From Pygmaiobacter massiliensis (GTDB lineage: Bacteria > Bacillota > Clostridia > Oscillospirales > Ruminococcaceae), in the NCBI GenBank assembly GCA_022778585.1, contig JALFTI010000002.1, positions 1-64,000 on the forward strand: a DNA stretch of 64,000 nt, in the 5' to 3' direction. The stretch's first letter is position 1; each line of letters starts with the position of its first letter. The notes below the pieces were generated by a model that worked only from the letters and a program-made list of their open reading frames with translations, ran no database searches and was not told where the DNA came from. Positions 8,815 to 16,939 of the stretch are shown here, piece after piece. The translations under genes were made by a program, and so were the position numbers.

Positions 8815-10032
8815 ATGAAACTGACCGTAGTGGGTATGGGCATGGGTGCGGAGAGCGGTATGACCGGACAGGCGCACCAGGCCATAGAGCAGGCGGGCCT
8901 GATTTTGGGGGCCGAGCGAATGCTGAACGCAGTTTCGTTTGGGCGCGGCAAAAAGGTGCGGGCGGTAAAGCCTGCGCAGATTGCCCAGGCGCTGGCCGAA
9001 AATCCGGAAAGGCCGGCCTGTGTGGTATGCAGCGGAGATACCGGTTTTTACAGCCTGGCCGATTCTCTGCGCCGCAGCCTGCCTGACTGGGAGATTGAGA
9101 CAGTTGCGGGCATTAGCACCGTGCAGTACCTGGCGGCAAAACTGGGCAGAAGCTGGCAACAGGTGCACTTGGTAAGTGCGCATGGGGTATTGTGCGACCC
9201 CGTGGGACAGGTACTTTGTGCCCGCGAAACCTTTTTTTTGACCGGGGGCGCCGGCAGCGCCGAAGATATTCTGCGCAGTTTGTGTGAGGCCGGCCTGGGG
9301 GATGCGCAGGTTGCGGTGGGACAAAAACTTTCCTACCCGGACGAACAAATTGTCCAGGCAACTGCGGCCGAGCTTTTGGACCGCCCATTTTTGCCCCTTG
9401 CGGCGGTTTGGGTAACCCGTACCGACCACGCCCGGCCCGAGCATTTTACCCCCGGCCTGCCGGATGAACAGTTCTGCCGCGGCCCTGTACCCATGACAAA
9501 GCAGTTGGTGCGTGCGGCTATCAGCAGTCTGCTGGCGCCTGGCGGCGAGGATGTTTTGTGGGATGTAGGGGCCGGTACCGGTTCGGTCAGTGTGGAAATG
9601 GCGCTTTCCTCTCCGCGGTGCAAGGTATATGCGGTGGAAAAAAATCCCGAAGCTTGCTGTTTGATCGAGCAAAACCGAAAGCAATTCGGGGCCTATAACC
9701 TGAAAATTTGTCCCGGCAGCGCGCCGCAGGTGCTCGCAGAGCTGCCGGCTCCGGATAAGGTCTTCATCGGCGGGGCAGACGGCCAGCTGGAAGAGATTAT
9801 GCGGCTGGTGCTTTGCAAAAATGCAGCGGCAGTGCTGGTGGCCAGCGCCATTACGCTGGAAAGCACTGCCGCCTTGAACGCGCTTGGGAAAAAGCTGCGG
9901 GAACAGGGCCTTTTGTGCGAATACCAGTTGGTACAGCTTGCTGTCAGCGAGATGGAACCGCTGGGGCGCTACCATCGCTTCAAACCGCAAAACCCCATTG
10001 TTCTGTTTCGGGCAAAGGGGGCTGGCAGATGA
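8815..10032 (+). CDS. cbiET: Cobalt-precorrin-6B/7 methyltransferase-decarboxylase, CbiE-CbiT fusion
   Basis: A 405-residue fusion. Residues 1 to about 200 form CbiE, the C5-methylase (VVGMGMGAESGMTGQA, VCSGDTGFYSLADSL, VAGISTVQYLAAKLG). The remainder is CbiT, the C15-methylase/decarboxylase, with SAM motif I WDVGAGTGSVSVEMAL and FIGGADGQLEEI. The same fused arrangement occurs as CobL in aerobic pathways; separate cbiE and cbiT occur in others. The ATG 8815 start has a strong upstream GGAAAAAGGG. Its stop overlaps the cbiA start by ATGA. Confidence 0.92.
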   Translation: MKLTVVGMGMGAESGMTGQAHQAIEQAGLILGAERMLNAVSFGRGKKVRAVKPAQIAQALAENPERPACVVCSGDTGFYSLADSLRRSLPDWEIETVAGISTVQYLAAKLGRSWQQVHLVSAHGVLCDPVGQVLCARETFFLTGGAGSAEDILRSLCEAGLGDAQVAVGQKLSYPDEQIVQATAAELLDRPFLPLAAVWVTRTDHARPEHFTPGLPDEQFCRGPVPMTKQLVRAAISSLLAPGGEDVLWDVGAGTGSVSVEMALSSPRCKVYAVEKNPEACCLIEQNRKQFGAYNLKICPGSAPQVLAELPAPDKVFIGGADGQLEEIMRLVLCKNAAAVLVASAITLESTAALNALGKKLREQGLLCEYQLVQLAVSEMEPLGRYHRFKPQNPIVLFRAKGAGR

Positions 10033-11411
10033 AAAAGGTTGTACTGCCGCGGCTGCTTTTGGCGGCTACCCGGTCCGGGGCGGGAAAAACCACAATGACC
10101 TGCGCGCTTTTGGCCGCTTTTCAGGCGCGGGGGCTCACCCTTTCTGCCTTTAAATGCGGACCGGATTATATAGACCCGATGTTTCACCGCGCGGTATTTG
10201 GAGCAAACGGGTGCAACCTGGACCTGTTTTTCAATCAGGAAGCGCAGGTTTGTTCGCTTTTGGCCCAGTATGGGCAGGGCAGCCAGCTTGCCGTTTTAGA
10301 AGGGGTTATGGGCTATTACGATGGTCTGGGCGGTTTTACAGACAGGGCCAGTGCCCACCATTTGGCCTGTGCCACAAATACGCCGGCACTTTTGGTGGTG
10401 GATGCCGAAGGAGCAAGCCGCAGCCTTTTGGCGCTGGTACAGGGGTTTTGTCAATTTCAAAAGCCCAGCGGCATCTGCGGTATTCTGTTAAACCGGTGCA
10501 GCCCCATGCTTTACCCAAAACTTGCGGCCGAAATGGAAAAAAACTGTGGTTTGCCGGTGCTGGGGTATCTGCCGCGTATGCCAAAGGCAGCGCTTTCCAG
10601 CCGGCATTTGGGGTTGGTAACCGCCGCCGAAGTGCCAAAGCTTTCCCAAAAACTGAAAGCCCTGGGCGAACAGGCACAAAAAAGTGTGGATTTGGACCGC
10701 ATTTTAGCCTTGGCCGCCACTGCGCCGGTGTTGGACGAGCCTAGAGCTTGGTTTAAAGAGGATAAAAAAGAGCCGGTAAAAATTGCGCTGGCACAGGATG
10801 AAGCATTCTGCTTTTACTACCGGGAAAACCTGGACCTTTTGCGGCAGGCGGGGGCTGAGCTTGTGCCGTTTTCCCCCTTGCGGGACAAAGCATTGCCCAA
10901 AGGTGTGGCAGCGCTGTACCTTGGGGGCGGCTATCCGGAACTTTATACCGCAAAGCTGGCCCAAAATGAGCCAATGCGCCGTGCCATTTTACAGGCCGGG
11001 CGCGAGGGGATGCCCATTTTTGCCGAATGCGGCGGCTTTTTGTACCTGCAGCAGGCACTTTGCCCGCCCGAAAGTGACCAGGAACCGCAGCCTATGTGCC
11101 AGCTTTTGCCAGGGGTTGGAAAAAACACCGGGCATCTTACCCGGTTTGGATATGTCACCCTTACTGCAAAACAGGACAATCTGCTGCTTAAAAAAGGCGA
11201 ACAGATTCCGGCGCATGAATTTCACTATTATGACTGTACCGACCCCGGACAGGATTTGTTGGCCCAAAAGGCAGATGGCCGCAGCTGGGACTGCGCGGTG
11301 GCAAAGCATAACCTGTTTGCAGGCTTTGGCCATTTGTATTTTCCGGCAAAGCCGCAGCTGGCCCAAAGGCTGGTAGAAGCTGCCCGGTACTGGCAAAAAC
11401 AAAATTTGTGA
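10029..11411 (+). CDS. cbiA: Cobyrinate a,c-diamide synthase CbiA
   Basis: ATP- and glutamine-dependent amidation of the a and c side chains of cobyrinate, 460 residues from ATG 10029. The N-terminal dethiobiotin-synthetase-like domain begins with AATRSGAGKTTMTCALL and contains CGPDYIDPMFH. The C-terminal glutaminase-like domain contains LYLGGGYPELY and FAECGGFLYL with the nucleophilic Cys. The track's upstream extension to 9813 lies within cbiET and is not the start. The next gene is 102 bases away, a gap holding two hairpins. Confidence 0.93.
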   Translation: MKKVVLPRLLLAATRSGAGKTTMTCALLAAFQARGLTLSAFKCGPDYIDPMFHRAVFGANGCNLDLFFNQEAQVCSLLAQYGQGSQLAVLEGVMGYYDGLGGFTDRASAHHLACATNTPALLVVDAEGASRSLLALVQGFCQFQKPSGICGILLNRCSPMLYPKLAAEMEKNCGLPVLGYLPRMPKAALSSRHLGLVTAAEVPKLSQKLKALGEQAQKSVDLDRILALAATAPVLDEPRAWFKEDKKEPVKIALAQDEAFCFYYRENLDLLRQAGAELVPFSPLRDKALPKGVAALYLGGGYPELYTAKLAQNEPMRRAILQAGREGMPIFAECGGFLYLQQALCPPESDQEPQPMCQLLPGVGKNTGHLTRFGYVTLTAKQDNLLLKKGEQIPAHEFHYYDCTDPGQDLLAQKADGRSWDCAVAKHNLFAGFGHLYFPAKPQLAQRLVEAARYWQKQNL

Positions 11412-11421
11412 GAAAAAGCAA

Positions 11422-11501
11422 GGCACCGCAAAAAGTTTTGGCCCTTATTTGCGGTGCCGGCAAAATAAAAAGCGGCCAGTTTGCCAAGGAAAAGCCGCTT
11501 T
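11422..11501 (+). other. Two intercistronic hairpins between cbiA and cobT
   Basis: GGCACCGCAAA pairs with TTTGCGGTGCC (11422-11432 with 11448-11458). AAAGCGGC pairs with GCCGCTTT (11469-11476 with 11494-11501), ending right at the GGGAGG ribosome site of cobT. The first has no T-run after it, so it is not a canonical terminator. They may act as RNA-processing, stability or translation-control elements. Confidence 0.5.
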
Positions 11502-11513
11502 GGGAGGAACGGT

Positions 11514-12569
11514 ATGACAGTAGCCGAATACGCTGCAGCCATTGGCCCGGCAGACCAAAATGCCGCGCAGGCTGCCTTAAAAAAATGGGACAGTGTGGCA
11601 AAACCGCTGGGCAGCCTGGGCCTTTTGGAGGATGCCGTGGTCCGCTGCTGCGCTATGGCCCGGGATACAGGCTTTCGTCCCAATCAGAAAGCGGTAGCAG
11701 TGTTCTGTGCCGACAATGGCGTGGTGGATGAAAAGGTTACCCAAACTGGGCGCGAAGTGACAGGTATCGTGGCCAAAAACCTGTGTGTGGAGGCCACTTC
11801 GGTCTGCAAAATGGCAAAGGTAGCCGGTGCGCGGGTGGTGCCGGTGGATATTGGGCTGGAACAGCCGGTGGAAGATGACCACATGATAGATCTACACTGT
11901 TTGCGCTGTACCGGCAATATTGCCAAAGGTCCGGCCATGCCGCCAGAGGTAGCGCAGAAGCTGGTTTTGGCCGGTGCAAAGCTGGCCGAAAAGCTGGCCG
12001 GCGAAGGGGTACAGCTGCTGGCCACCGGCGAAATGGGCATTGGCAATACCACCACCGCCAGTGCGGTGGCAAGTGTGCTTTTGCACAAGGACCCAGCGCT
12101 TATCACAGGTGCCGGTGCGGGGCTTTCGGCCGAAGGGGTCAAGCATAAAACCCAGGTAATCAGGCAGGCAATCGCCCTGAACGCCCCCAATCCCGAAGAT
12201 CCCATGGAAATTCTTGCCCGGCTGGGCGGATTTGACATTGCCGGCATGACCGGCCTTTACCTGGGGGCGGCCGCCAGCCGTATTCCCTGCCTGATCGATG
12301 GAGTGATCAGCGCGGCGGCAGCTTTGTTGGCAGTTCGCATCTGCCCCAATGCGGCGGATTTTTTGTTGGCAAGCCATGTTTCGGCCGAGCCAGCCGGCGC
12401 ACTTTTGCTGCAGGCGTTGGGGCTTTCTCCGCTTATTACCGCCGGTATGCGGCTGGGGGAAGGAACCGGTGCAGTGGCGGCTATGCCGCTTTTGGATATG
12501 GCTTTTGCCGTCTTTCATGAGATGAGCACCTTTTCCGATATTAAAATCGAAGCTTATCATCGGTTTTAA
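11514..12569 (+). CDS. cobT: Nicotinate-nucleotide:dimethylbenzimidazole phosphoribosyltransferase CobT
   Basis: Activates the lower-ligand base to its alpha-ribotide, 351 residues. Recognised from KPLGSLGLLE near the N-terminus, FCADNGVVDE, GEMGIGNTTTASAV and the C-terminal MRLGEGTGA segment that carries the catalytic Glu in CobT proteins. ATG 11514 with TGGGAGGAAC upstream is chosen over the track's 11481. No 5,6-dimethylbenzimidazole synthesis gene (bluB or bza type) is present in the window, so the base used cannot be read from this locus. Confidence 0.94.
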   Translation: MTVAEYAAAIGPADQNAAQAALKKWDSVAKPLGSLGLLEDAVVRCCAMARDTGFRPNQKAVAVFCADNGVVDEKVTQTGREVTGIVAKNLCVEATSVCKMAKVAGARVVPVDIGLEQPVEDDHMIDLHCLRCTGNIAKGPAMPPEVAQKLVLAGAKLAEKLAGEGVQLLATGEMGIGNTTTASAVASVLLHKDPALITGAGAGLSAEGVKHKTQVIRQAIALNAPNPEDPMEILARLGGFDIAGMTGLYLGAAASRIPCLIDGVISAAAALLAVRICPNAADFLLASHVSAEPAGALLLQALGLSPLITAGMRLGEGTGAVAAMPLLDMAFAVFHEMSTFSDIKIEAYHRF

Positions 12570-12596
12570 AAGCAGCATAAGGGAGGAAGAGCTAAT

Positions 12597-13142
12597 ATGG
12601 TCCACCTGATTATGGGGGGCGCAGCCAGCGGAAAAAGCGTATATGCCGAACGGCTGGCCAACAGCCTGCCCGGGTCAAAGCTCTACCTGGCAACCCTGCG
12701 CCCGTTCGATGAGGAGTGCCGTCAAAAAATTCAAAAGCATCAAACCCGCCGGGCCAAGGACGGCTGGCAGACGCAGGAAGTATTCGGCAGCATGCAAAAG
12801 GTGTGGGTGCCGCAGGGGGCTACGGTTTTGCTGGAGGACCTTTCCAATCTTACGGCAAATCTTCTGTTTGGCCCAAACCCCGAAACGGCGCGCGACGCCC
12901 TTTTAAAAAGTATCCGCCACCTGGCAGAGGAGGCAAAAACACTGGTTTTGGTGGGCAATGACCTGTTTTGCGACGGCAAAGTGTACCCACCCGAAACGAT
13001 GGAATACCTGCAGCTTTTGGCCCAGGGACAGTCTTTTGCGGCGAATCTTGCCGATACTGTCACCGAGGTGGTGTGCGGGATACCGCTTGCGGTAAAAGGG
13101 CCGCTGCCCTTTGCCGGTACTGGATGGGAGGAACAGGCGTAA
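12597..13142 (+). CDS. cobU: CobU-family adenosylcobinamide kinase/guanylyltransferase, atypical C-terminal motif
   Basis: CobU phosphorylates adenosylcobinamide and transfers GMP to it. This 181-residue copy has the P-loop GGAASGKSVYAERLA, the HQTRR segment corresponding to CobU's HRxRR, and LLEDLSNLTANLLF. Where classical CobU has a VTNEVGxGIVP motif, this protein reads LVGNDLFCDGKVYPPETM, while the final ADTVTEVVCGIPLAVKG matches the family end. A second, short CobU-like gene two genes on keeps the EVG motif, so the functions may be divided. ATG 12597 has GGGAGGAAGAG upstream. Confidence 0.85.
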   Translation: MVHLIMGGAASGKSVYAERLANSLPGSKLYLATLRPFDEECRQKIQKHQTRRAKDGWQTQEVFGSMQKVWVPQGATVLLEDLSNLTANLLFGPNPETARDALLKSIRHLAEEAKTLVLVGNDLFCDGKVYPPETMEYLQLLAQGQSFAANLADTVTEVVCGIPLAVKGPLPFAGTGWEEQA

Positions 13143-13144
13143 AC

Positions 13145-13921
13145 ATGCTTTTATTGGAAACGGTGGCCGTGGCCTTTTCTATGTTTTCGGCCCTGCCAAT
13201 GCCTCAGTTTGAATGGAACCGCAATAATATGCGCTATGCGCTGTGTGCGTTTCCGCTGGTGGGGGTGGCGGCCGGTGCGCTTTTGGTGGGCTGGCAGATA
13301 ATTTGCCAGGCGGTGCCGCTTTCCCAGCTGGCACGGGCGGTCGGCTTTACGGTAATCCCCATTTTGGTCAGCGGGGGCATTCATCTGGACGGCTACTGCG
13401 ACAGCTGTGACGCGCTGGCAAGCCATGCCCCGGCCGAAAAAAAGCTCGAAATTCTCGCAGACCCGCATATTGGGGCCTTCGGGGTTATAAGACTTGCTGT
13501 TTATCTGCTGGTTTTTCTTGCCCTATGCGCAGAATTGCCGCAAACCGCAGGGGCGGTTTCCTGTTTGGCGCTGGTGCAGCCGGCAAGCCGGGCGGCCAGC
13601 GGTTTTGGAGTGGCTGCGCTGAACTGCGCAAAGAACAGCGGCCTTGTCCACACCTTTGCAAATGCTGCGGACCGACACCGGGTAAAGGTGGTGTGTGTGG
13701 TTATATGGGCCGGGTGCAGCCTGGCAATGGCTGTGTGCTGGCCCTTTGGCGGTACCCTTGCGGCAGTGGCTGTCGCGGCGGCCTTTTGGCGGTATCGGGC
13801 GGTCAGTTATAGCCAGTTTGGCGGCATTACCGGCGATTTGGCAGGCTGGTTTTTGCAGCGCGCTCAACTGGCGGCTTTGGCGGCGCTTTGTATAGCAGCA
13901 TGGCTGCAGCAGCTGGTTTAA
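13145..13921 (+). CDS. cobS: Adenosylcobinamide-GDP ribazoletransferase CobS
   Basis: Membrane enzyme joining the GDP-activated corrinoid to alpha-ribazole (or its phosphate), the last assembly step. About 258 residues from ATG 13145, two bases after the cobU stop. The track's 12968 start is inside cobU. Features are the N-terminal FSALPMPQFEWN, the acidic SGGIHLDGYCDSCDAL motif, and several hydrophobic segments. The GGAGGAAC ribosome site lies within the end of cobU, tying expression of the two together. Confidence 0.92.
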   Translation: MLLLETVAVAFSMFSALPMPQFEWNRNNMRYALCAFPLVGVAAGALLVGWQIICQAVPLSQLARAVGFTVIPILVSGGIHLDGYCDSCDALASHAPAEKKLEILADPHIGAFGVIRLAVYLLVFLALCAELPQTAGAVSCLALVQPASRAASGFGVAALNCAKNSGLVHTFANAADRHRVKVVCVVIWAGCSLAMAVCWPFGGTLAAVAVAAAFWRYRAVSYSQFGGITGDLAGWFLQRAQLAALAALCIAAWLQQLV

Positions 13922-13934
13922 AAGGAGAACAGGC

Positions 13935-14276
13935 ATGATTTTGGTAATAGGCGGATATGCTGCGGGCAAGCGGGAATGGGTTTCGCGGCAGCTGGGCTAC
14001 CCACAAGCACAAATGAGTGACTGCGCCGAAGACAAGGTGCCGGTTTTTTACGGGCTGGAAAGTCAGGCCGAGCGTTTTTTAAAGGACCCCAAGCCGCTGC
14101 TGCAAAAAAAGGTGGTTATCTGCTGCGAGGTTGGCTGCGGCGTGGTGCCGCTTGCAGCGGATGAGCGGGCCCGGCGGGAGTCGGTGGGCAAGCTGTGCCA
14201 GCTGCTTGCCCGGCAGGCGGATTGTGTGGTGCGGGTTATTTGCGGTGTGGGGCAGCCTATTAAGGGGGCGTTTTAG
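13935..14276 (+). CDS. Short CobU-like protein (P-loop plus EVG motif)
   Basis: A 113-residue protein resembling the two ends of CobU with the middle missing. It begins MILVIGGYAAGKREWV, a P-loop-like stretch. Its second half reads CCEVGCGVVPLAADERARRES followed by LARQADCVVRVICGVGQPIKG, matching the EVGxGIVP...AD.V...GIP.KLKG end of CobU. The HRxRR segment is absent. It starts 13 bases after cobS with AAAGGAG upstream, and its TAG shares a base with the GTG of cobC. It may supply what the longer CobU copy lacks, or be a regulatory or inactive paralogue. The function is inferred only. Confidence 0.75.
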   Translation: MILVIGGYAAGKREWVSRQLGYPQAQMSDCAEDKVPVFYGLESQAERFLKDPKPLLQKKVVICCEVGCGVVPLAADERARRESVGKLCQLLARQADCVVRVICGVGQPIKGAF

Positions 14277-14887
14277 TGGAAATTTGGTTTTACCGCCATG
14301 GTATGACCGATGCAAACCGGTCCGGCAAATATATAGGCAGAACCGATGAGCCGCTGTGCCCGGCAGGCGCTGCGCAGCTTACCGCAGTTTCCCGGCAGGT
14401 AAAAAGGGTGTATGTGTCACCGCTTGACCGTGCAAAACAAACCGCGCAAATTTTATTTCCGCTTGCGCAGCAGGTAGAGGTAAAAGGGCTGCAGGAGATG
14501 GATTTTGGAGTGTTTGAAGGCAAAAATTTTGCCCAGTTGGAACACAACGCCGCCTACCGGGCCTGGGTCGAGTCGGGCTGCGAAGCGCCCTGCCCGGGTG
14601 GCGAAAGCAAGCAGCAGTTTACAAAGCGCACAGCCGATGCATTTGGGCAGCTGGTGGACGAGGCGTTTTTGCGCCAGGAGGAACAGCTTTTTGTGGTGGC
14701 CCATGGCGGCAGTATTATGGCCGCGCTTTCCCAGTTTTGCCTGCCGCGCAAGCCCTATTTTGAATGGCAGACCCCCAATGGGGGCGCCTGGCGGCTAAAC
14801 GCCATACAGAAGGAATGGAAGGAACAGCGGGTGCTGCGGCTTTTAGCCGGCCCCAGCCAGCTGGACAGGAGGCAGTGGGATAAATGA
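14276..14887 (+). CDS. cobC: Alpha-ribazole-5'-phosphate phosphatase CobC (histidine phosphatase family)
   Basis: A 203-residue phosphoglycerate-mutase-like phosphatase with the N-terminal catalytic FYRHGMTDAN, VSPLDRAKQTAQIL, EMDFGVFEG and the second histidine in VVAHGGSIMAAL. Dephosphorylation of alpha-ribazole phosphate or adenosylcobalamin phosphate is the expected role, given its position between cobS/cobU and cbiB. Histidine phosphatases are broad in substrate, so the call depends partly on context. The start is GTG 14276, overlapping the upstream stop by one base, and its end overlaps the cbiB ATG. Confidence 0.88.
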   Translation: MEIWFYRHGMTDANRSGKYIGRTDEPLCPAGAAQLTAVSRQVKRVYVSPLDRAKQTAQILFPLAQQVEVKGLQEMDFGVFEGKNFAQLEHNAAYRAWVESGCEAPCPGGESKQQFTKRTADAFGQLVDEAFLRQEEQLFVVAHGGSIMAALSQFCLPRKPYFEWQTPNGGAWRLNAIQKEWKEQRVLRLLAGPSQLDRRQWDK

Positions 14888-15849
14888 TACTGGTGGGTGC
14901 AATGGTGGCGGGTTTTTTGTGGGACCTTTTGGCAGGCGACCCCGCCTGGCTGCCCCATCCGGTGGTGGGAATGGGAAAGCTTATCAGTTTTTTGGAAAAA
15001 AAGCTGCGGCGGCTTTTTCCGGTTACGGCTGCAGGCGAACGGGCGGCAGGCTGTTTGCTGGTGGTTTTGGTGCTGGGGGTTGTGGCGGGCGTTTCGGTCG
15101 GTTGTCTTTGGGCGGTACGCCGTTTCATTTGGGTTTGGGCGGCGCTGCAGGCTTTCTTTTGCGGCCAGTGCCTGGCCGCAAAAGGCCTTTGGCAGGAGAG
15201 CAGCCGGGTCCAACAAGCGCTTGCCGCCGGCGACCTGCCGGCAGCCCGAAAAGCGGTGGCGCGGATTGTAGGGCGCGACACCGAAGCCCTTTCTGCGCAG
15301 GGGGTCGCGCGGGCGGCGGTGGAAACTGTGGCCGAAAACACCAGCGACGGTGTGGTGGCGCCGTTGTTTTGGTTTATGCTGGCGGGCGCACCGGGCGCGC
15401 TGTGCTATAAAGCGGTAAACACCATGGACAGCATGGTGGGGTACCGAAACGATCGCTACCGATATTTTGGCACTGCAGCCGCAAGGCTGGATGACCTTGC
15501 AAATCTGCTGCCGGCCCGCCTGGCAGCTTTGTGTATGGTGGCGGCAGCACCTGTTGTGGGGCTTTCGGGCAAGGGTGCTTTTCGCATTTTTTGCAGGGAT
15601 CGCTATTGTCATAAAAGCCCCAATTCGGCCCAAACCGAAAGCGCCTGTGCCGGTGCTTTGGGGGTACGGCTGGCAGGAAGCGCCAGCTATTTTGGAAAGC
15701 TTGTGGAAAAACCGTATATTGGCGATGATACCCGGCCCATTGAACCAGAGGATATTCACCGGGCAAACCGGCTGATGGTTGTTTCCAGCATGCTTTCCTG
15801 TTTGCTGTTTTGTGGCCTGCGGGCGGCGGTAGTGTTATTTTTAGCTTAA
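14884..15849 (+). CDS. cbiB: Adenosylcobinamide-phosphate synthase CbiB
   Basis: Integral membrane protein attaching aminopropanol (phosphate) to adenosylcobyrate, 321 residues. The N-terminal LLAGDPAWLPHPVVGMGKLI is the family signature. ISFLEKKLRRLF, a central VAENTSDGVVAPLFWF and AVNTMDSMVGYRN also match CbiB. Several hydrophobic segments agree with a membrane location. ATG 14884 overlaps the cobC stop. cobD follows 25 bases on, consistent with the shared aminopropanol branch. Confidence 0.93.
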   Translation: MILVGAMVAGFLWDLLAGDPAWLPHPVVGMGKLISFLEKKLRRLFPVTAAGERAAGCLLVVLVLGVVAGVSVGCLWAVRRFIWVWAALQAFFCGQCLAAKGLWQESSRVQQALAAGDLPAARKAVARIVGRDTEALSAQGVARAAVETVAENTSDGVVAPLFWFMLAGAPGALCYKAVNTMDSMVGYRNDRYRYFGTAAARLDDLANLLPARLAALCMVAAAPVVGLSGKGAFRIFCRDRYCHKSPNSAQTESACAGALGVRLAGSASYFGKLVEKPYIGDDTRPIEPEDIHRANRLMVVSSMLSCLLFCGLRAAVVLFLA

Positions 15850-15874
15850 AAATGCGCACAGGGAGGAAGATGCA

Positions 15875-16939
15875 ATGCAGCTGGTCCATGGGGGAGATGT
15901 GGAAGGCTACCGGGAGCGATACGGCTGTGACGGACTGGATTTTTCGGCCAATGTAAGCCCGCTGGGACTTCCCGAAGGGGTAAAACAGGCTGCGGCACAG
16001 GCGCTTAAAGATGCCCAGCGCTATCCAGACCCGCTGTGCCGGCAACTGCGTGGCGCTCTTGCCGCAAAGGAGGGGCTTTTGCCGGACGAAATTTTCTGCG
16101 GCTCGGGCGCGGCGGATCTGATCTGGAGGCTGGCGCTGGCCTTGGGGCCTGCAAAGGCCGTGGTGCCAAGCCCCACTTTTGCCGAGTATGAAGCTGCCCT
16201 TACCGCCATGCACTGGCAGATCGAGCGGGTCGCAGCGCGCCGCGAGGAGGCGTTTGCCATCCCGGTGGAGCGCATGCTTGCAGCAATTCGGCCGGGGGTA
16301 AAGCTGGTGTTTTTGTGTCAGCCCAATAACCCCACCGGCGTTGTCTGTCCCAAAGAGGGGGCACTGCAGCTGTTAAGTGCCTGCCGCCAGGTGGGGGCGA
16401 AGCTGGTGGTGGATGAATGCTTTGTGGAATTTTTGGATAACCCGTCCGAGGTAAGCCTTGCCGGGCTTTCGGCGTCGCAGCCAAGCCTGGTGCGGCTGTG
16501 TGCGTTTACCAAAACCTATGCCATGGCCGGGCTAAGGCTGGGCTGGCTGTGCTGTGCCGACCCTGCGTTGATCGAGGCATTGTATCGGTCCGGCCAGCCC
16601 TGGGCGGTGAGCAATGTGGCCCAGGCGGCAGGTATTGCAGCGCTGCAGGAAAAAGAATACCTTGCCAGCGTGAGAAATTTGGTGATGCGCGAGCGGCCAA
16701 GAATGTGCCGTGCGTTTCAAAAAATGGGGATAAAAGCGGTTGGCAGCGCCAATTTTTTGTTTTTTACCGCTCCTGTAAAAAACTTTTGTCAGCAGATGGA
16801 ACAACAGGGCATTTTGGTGCGCAATTGCGAAAATTACCCGGGCCTTGCCGCGGGTGACTGCCGGGTGGCCGTGCGCACACCGCAGGAAAATGATCGGTTG
16901 CTTGCGGCCTGTGCGCGGATACTGGAAGGGAGCAGATGA
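15875..16939 (+). CDS. cobD: L-threonine-O-3-phosphate decarboxylase CobD
   Basis: PLP-dependent enzyme of the histidinol-phosphate-aminotransferase fold, 354 residues, producing (R)-1-amino-2-propanol phosphate for CbiB. It starts MQLVHGGDVEGYRERYG and LDFSANVSPLGLP, typical of CobD rather than HisC. It has FLCQPNNPTGVV, VVDECFVEF, and the PLP-lysine segment AFTKTYAMAGLRLGW. ATG 15875 has GGGAGGAAGA upstream. Its substrate L-threonine phosphate needs a kinase; the overlapping next gene is the local candidate. Confidence 0.92.
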   Translation: MQLVHGGDVEGYRERYGCDGLDFSANVSPLGLPEGVKQAAAQALKDAQRYPDPLCRQLRGALAAKEGLLPDEIFCGSGAADLIWRLALALGPAKAVVPSPTFAEYEAALTAMHWQIERVAARREEAFAIPVERMLAAIRPGVKLVFLCQPNNPTGVVCPKEGALQLLSACRQVGAKLVVDECFVEFLDNPSEVSLAGLSASQPSLVRLCAFTKTYAMAGLRLGWLCCADPALIEALYRSGQPWAVSNVAQAAGIAALQEKEYLASVRNLVMRERPRMCRAFQKMGIKAVGSANFLFFTAPVKNFCQQMEQQGILVRNCENYPGLAAGDCRVAVRTPQENDRLLAACARILEGSR

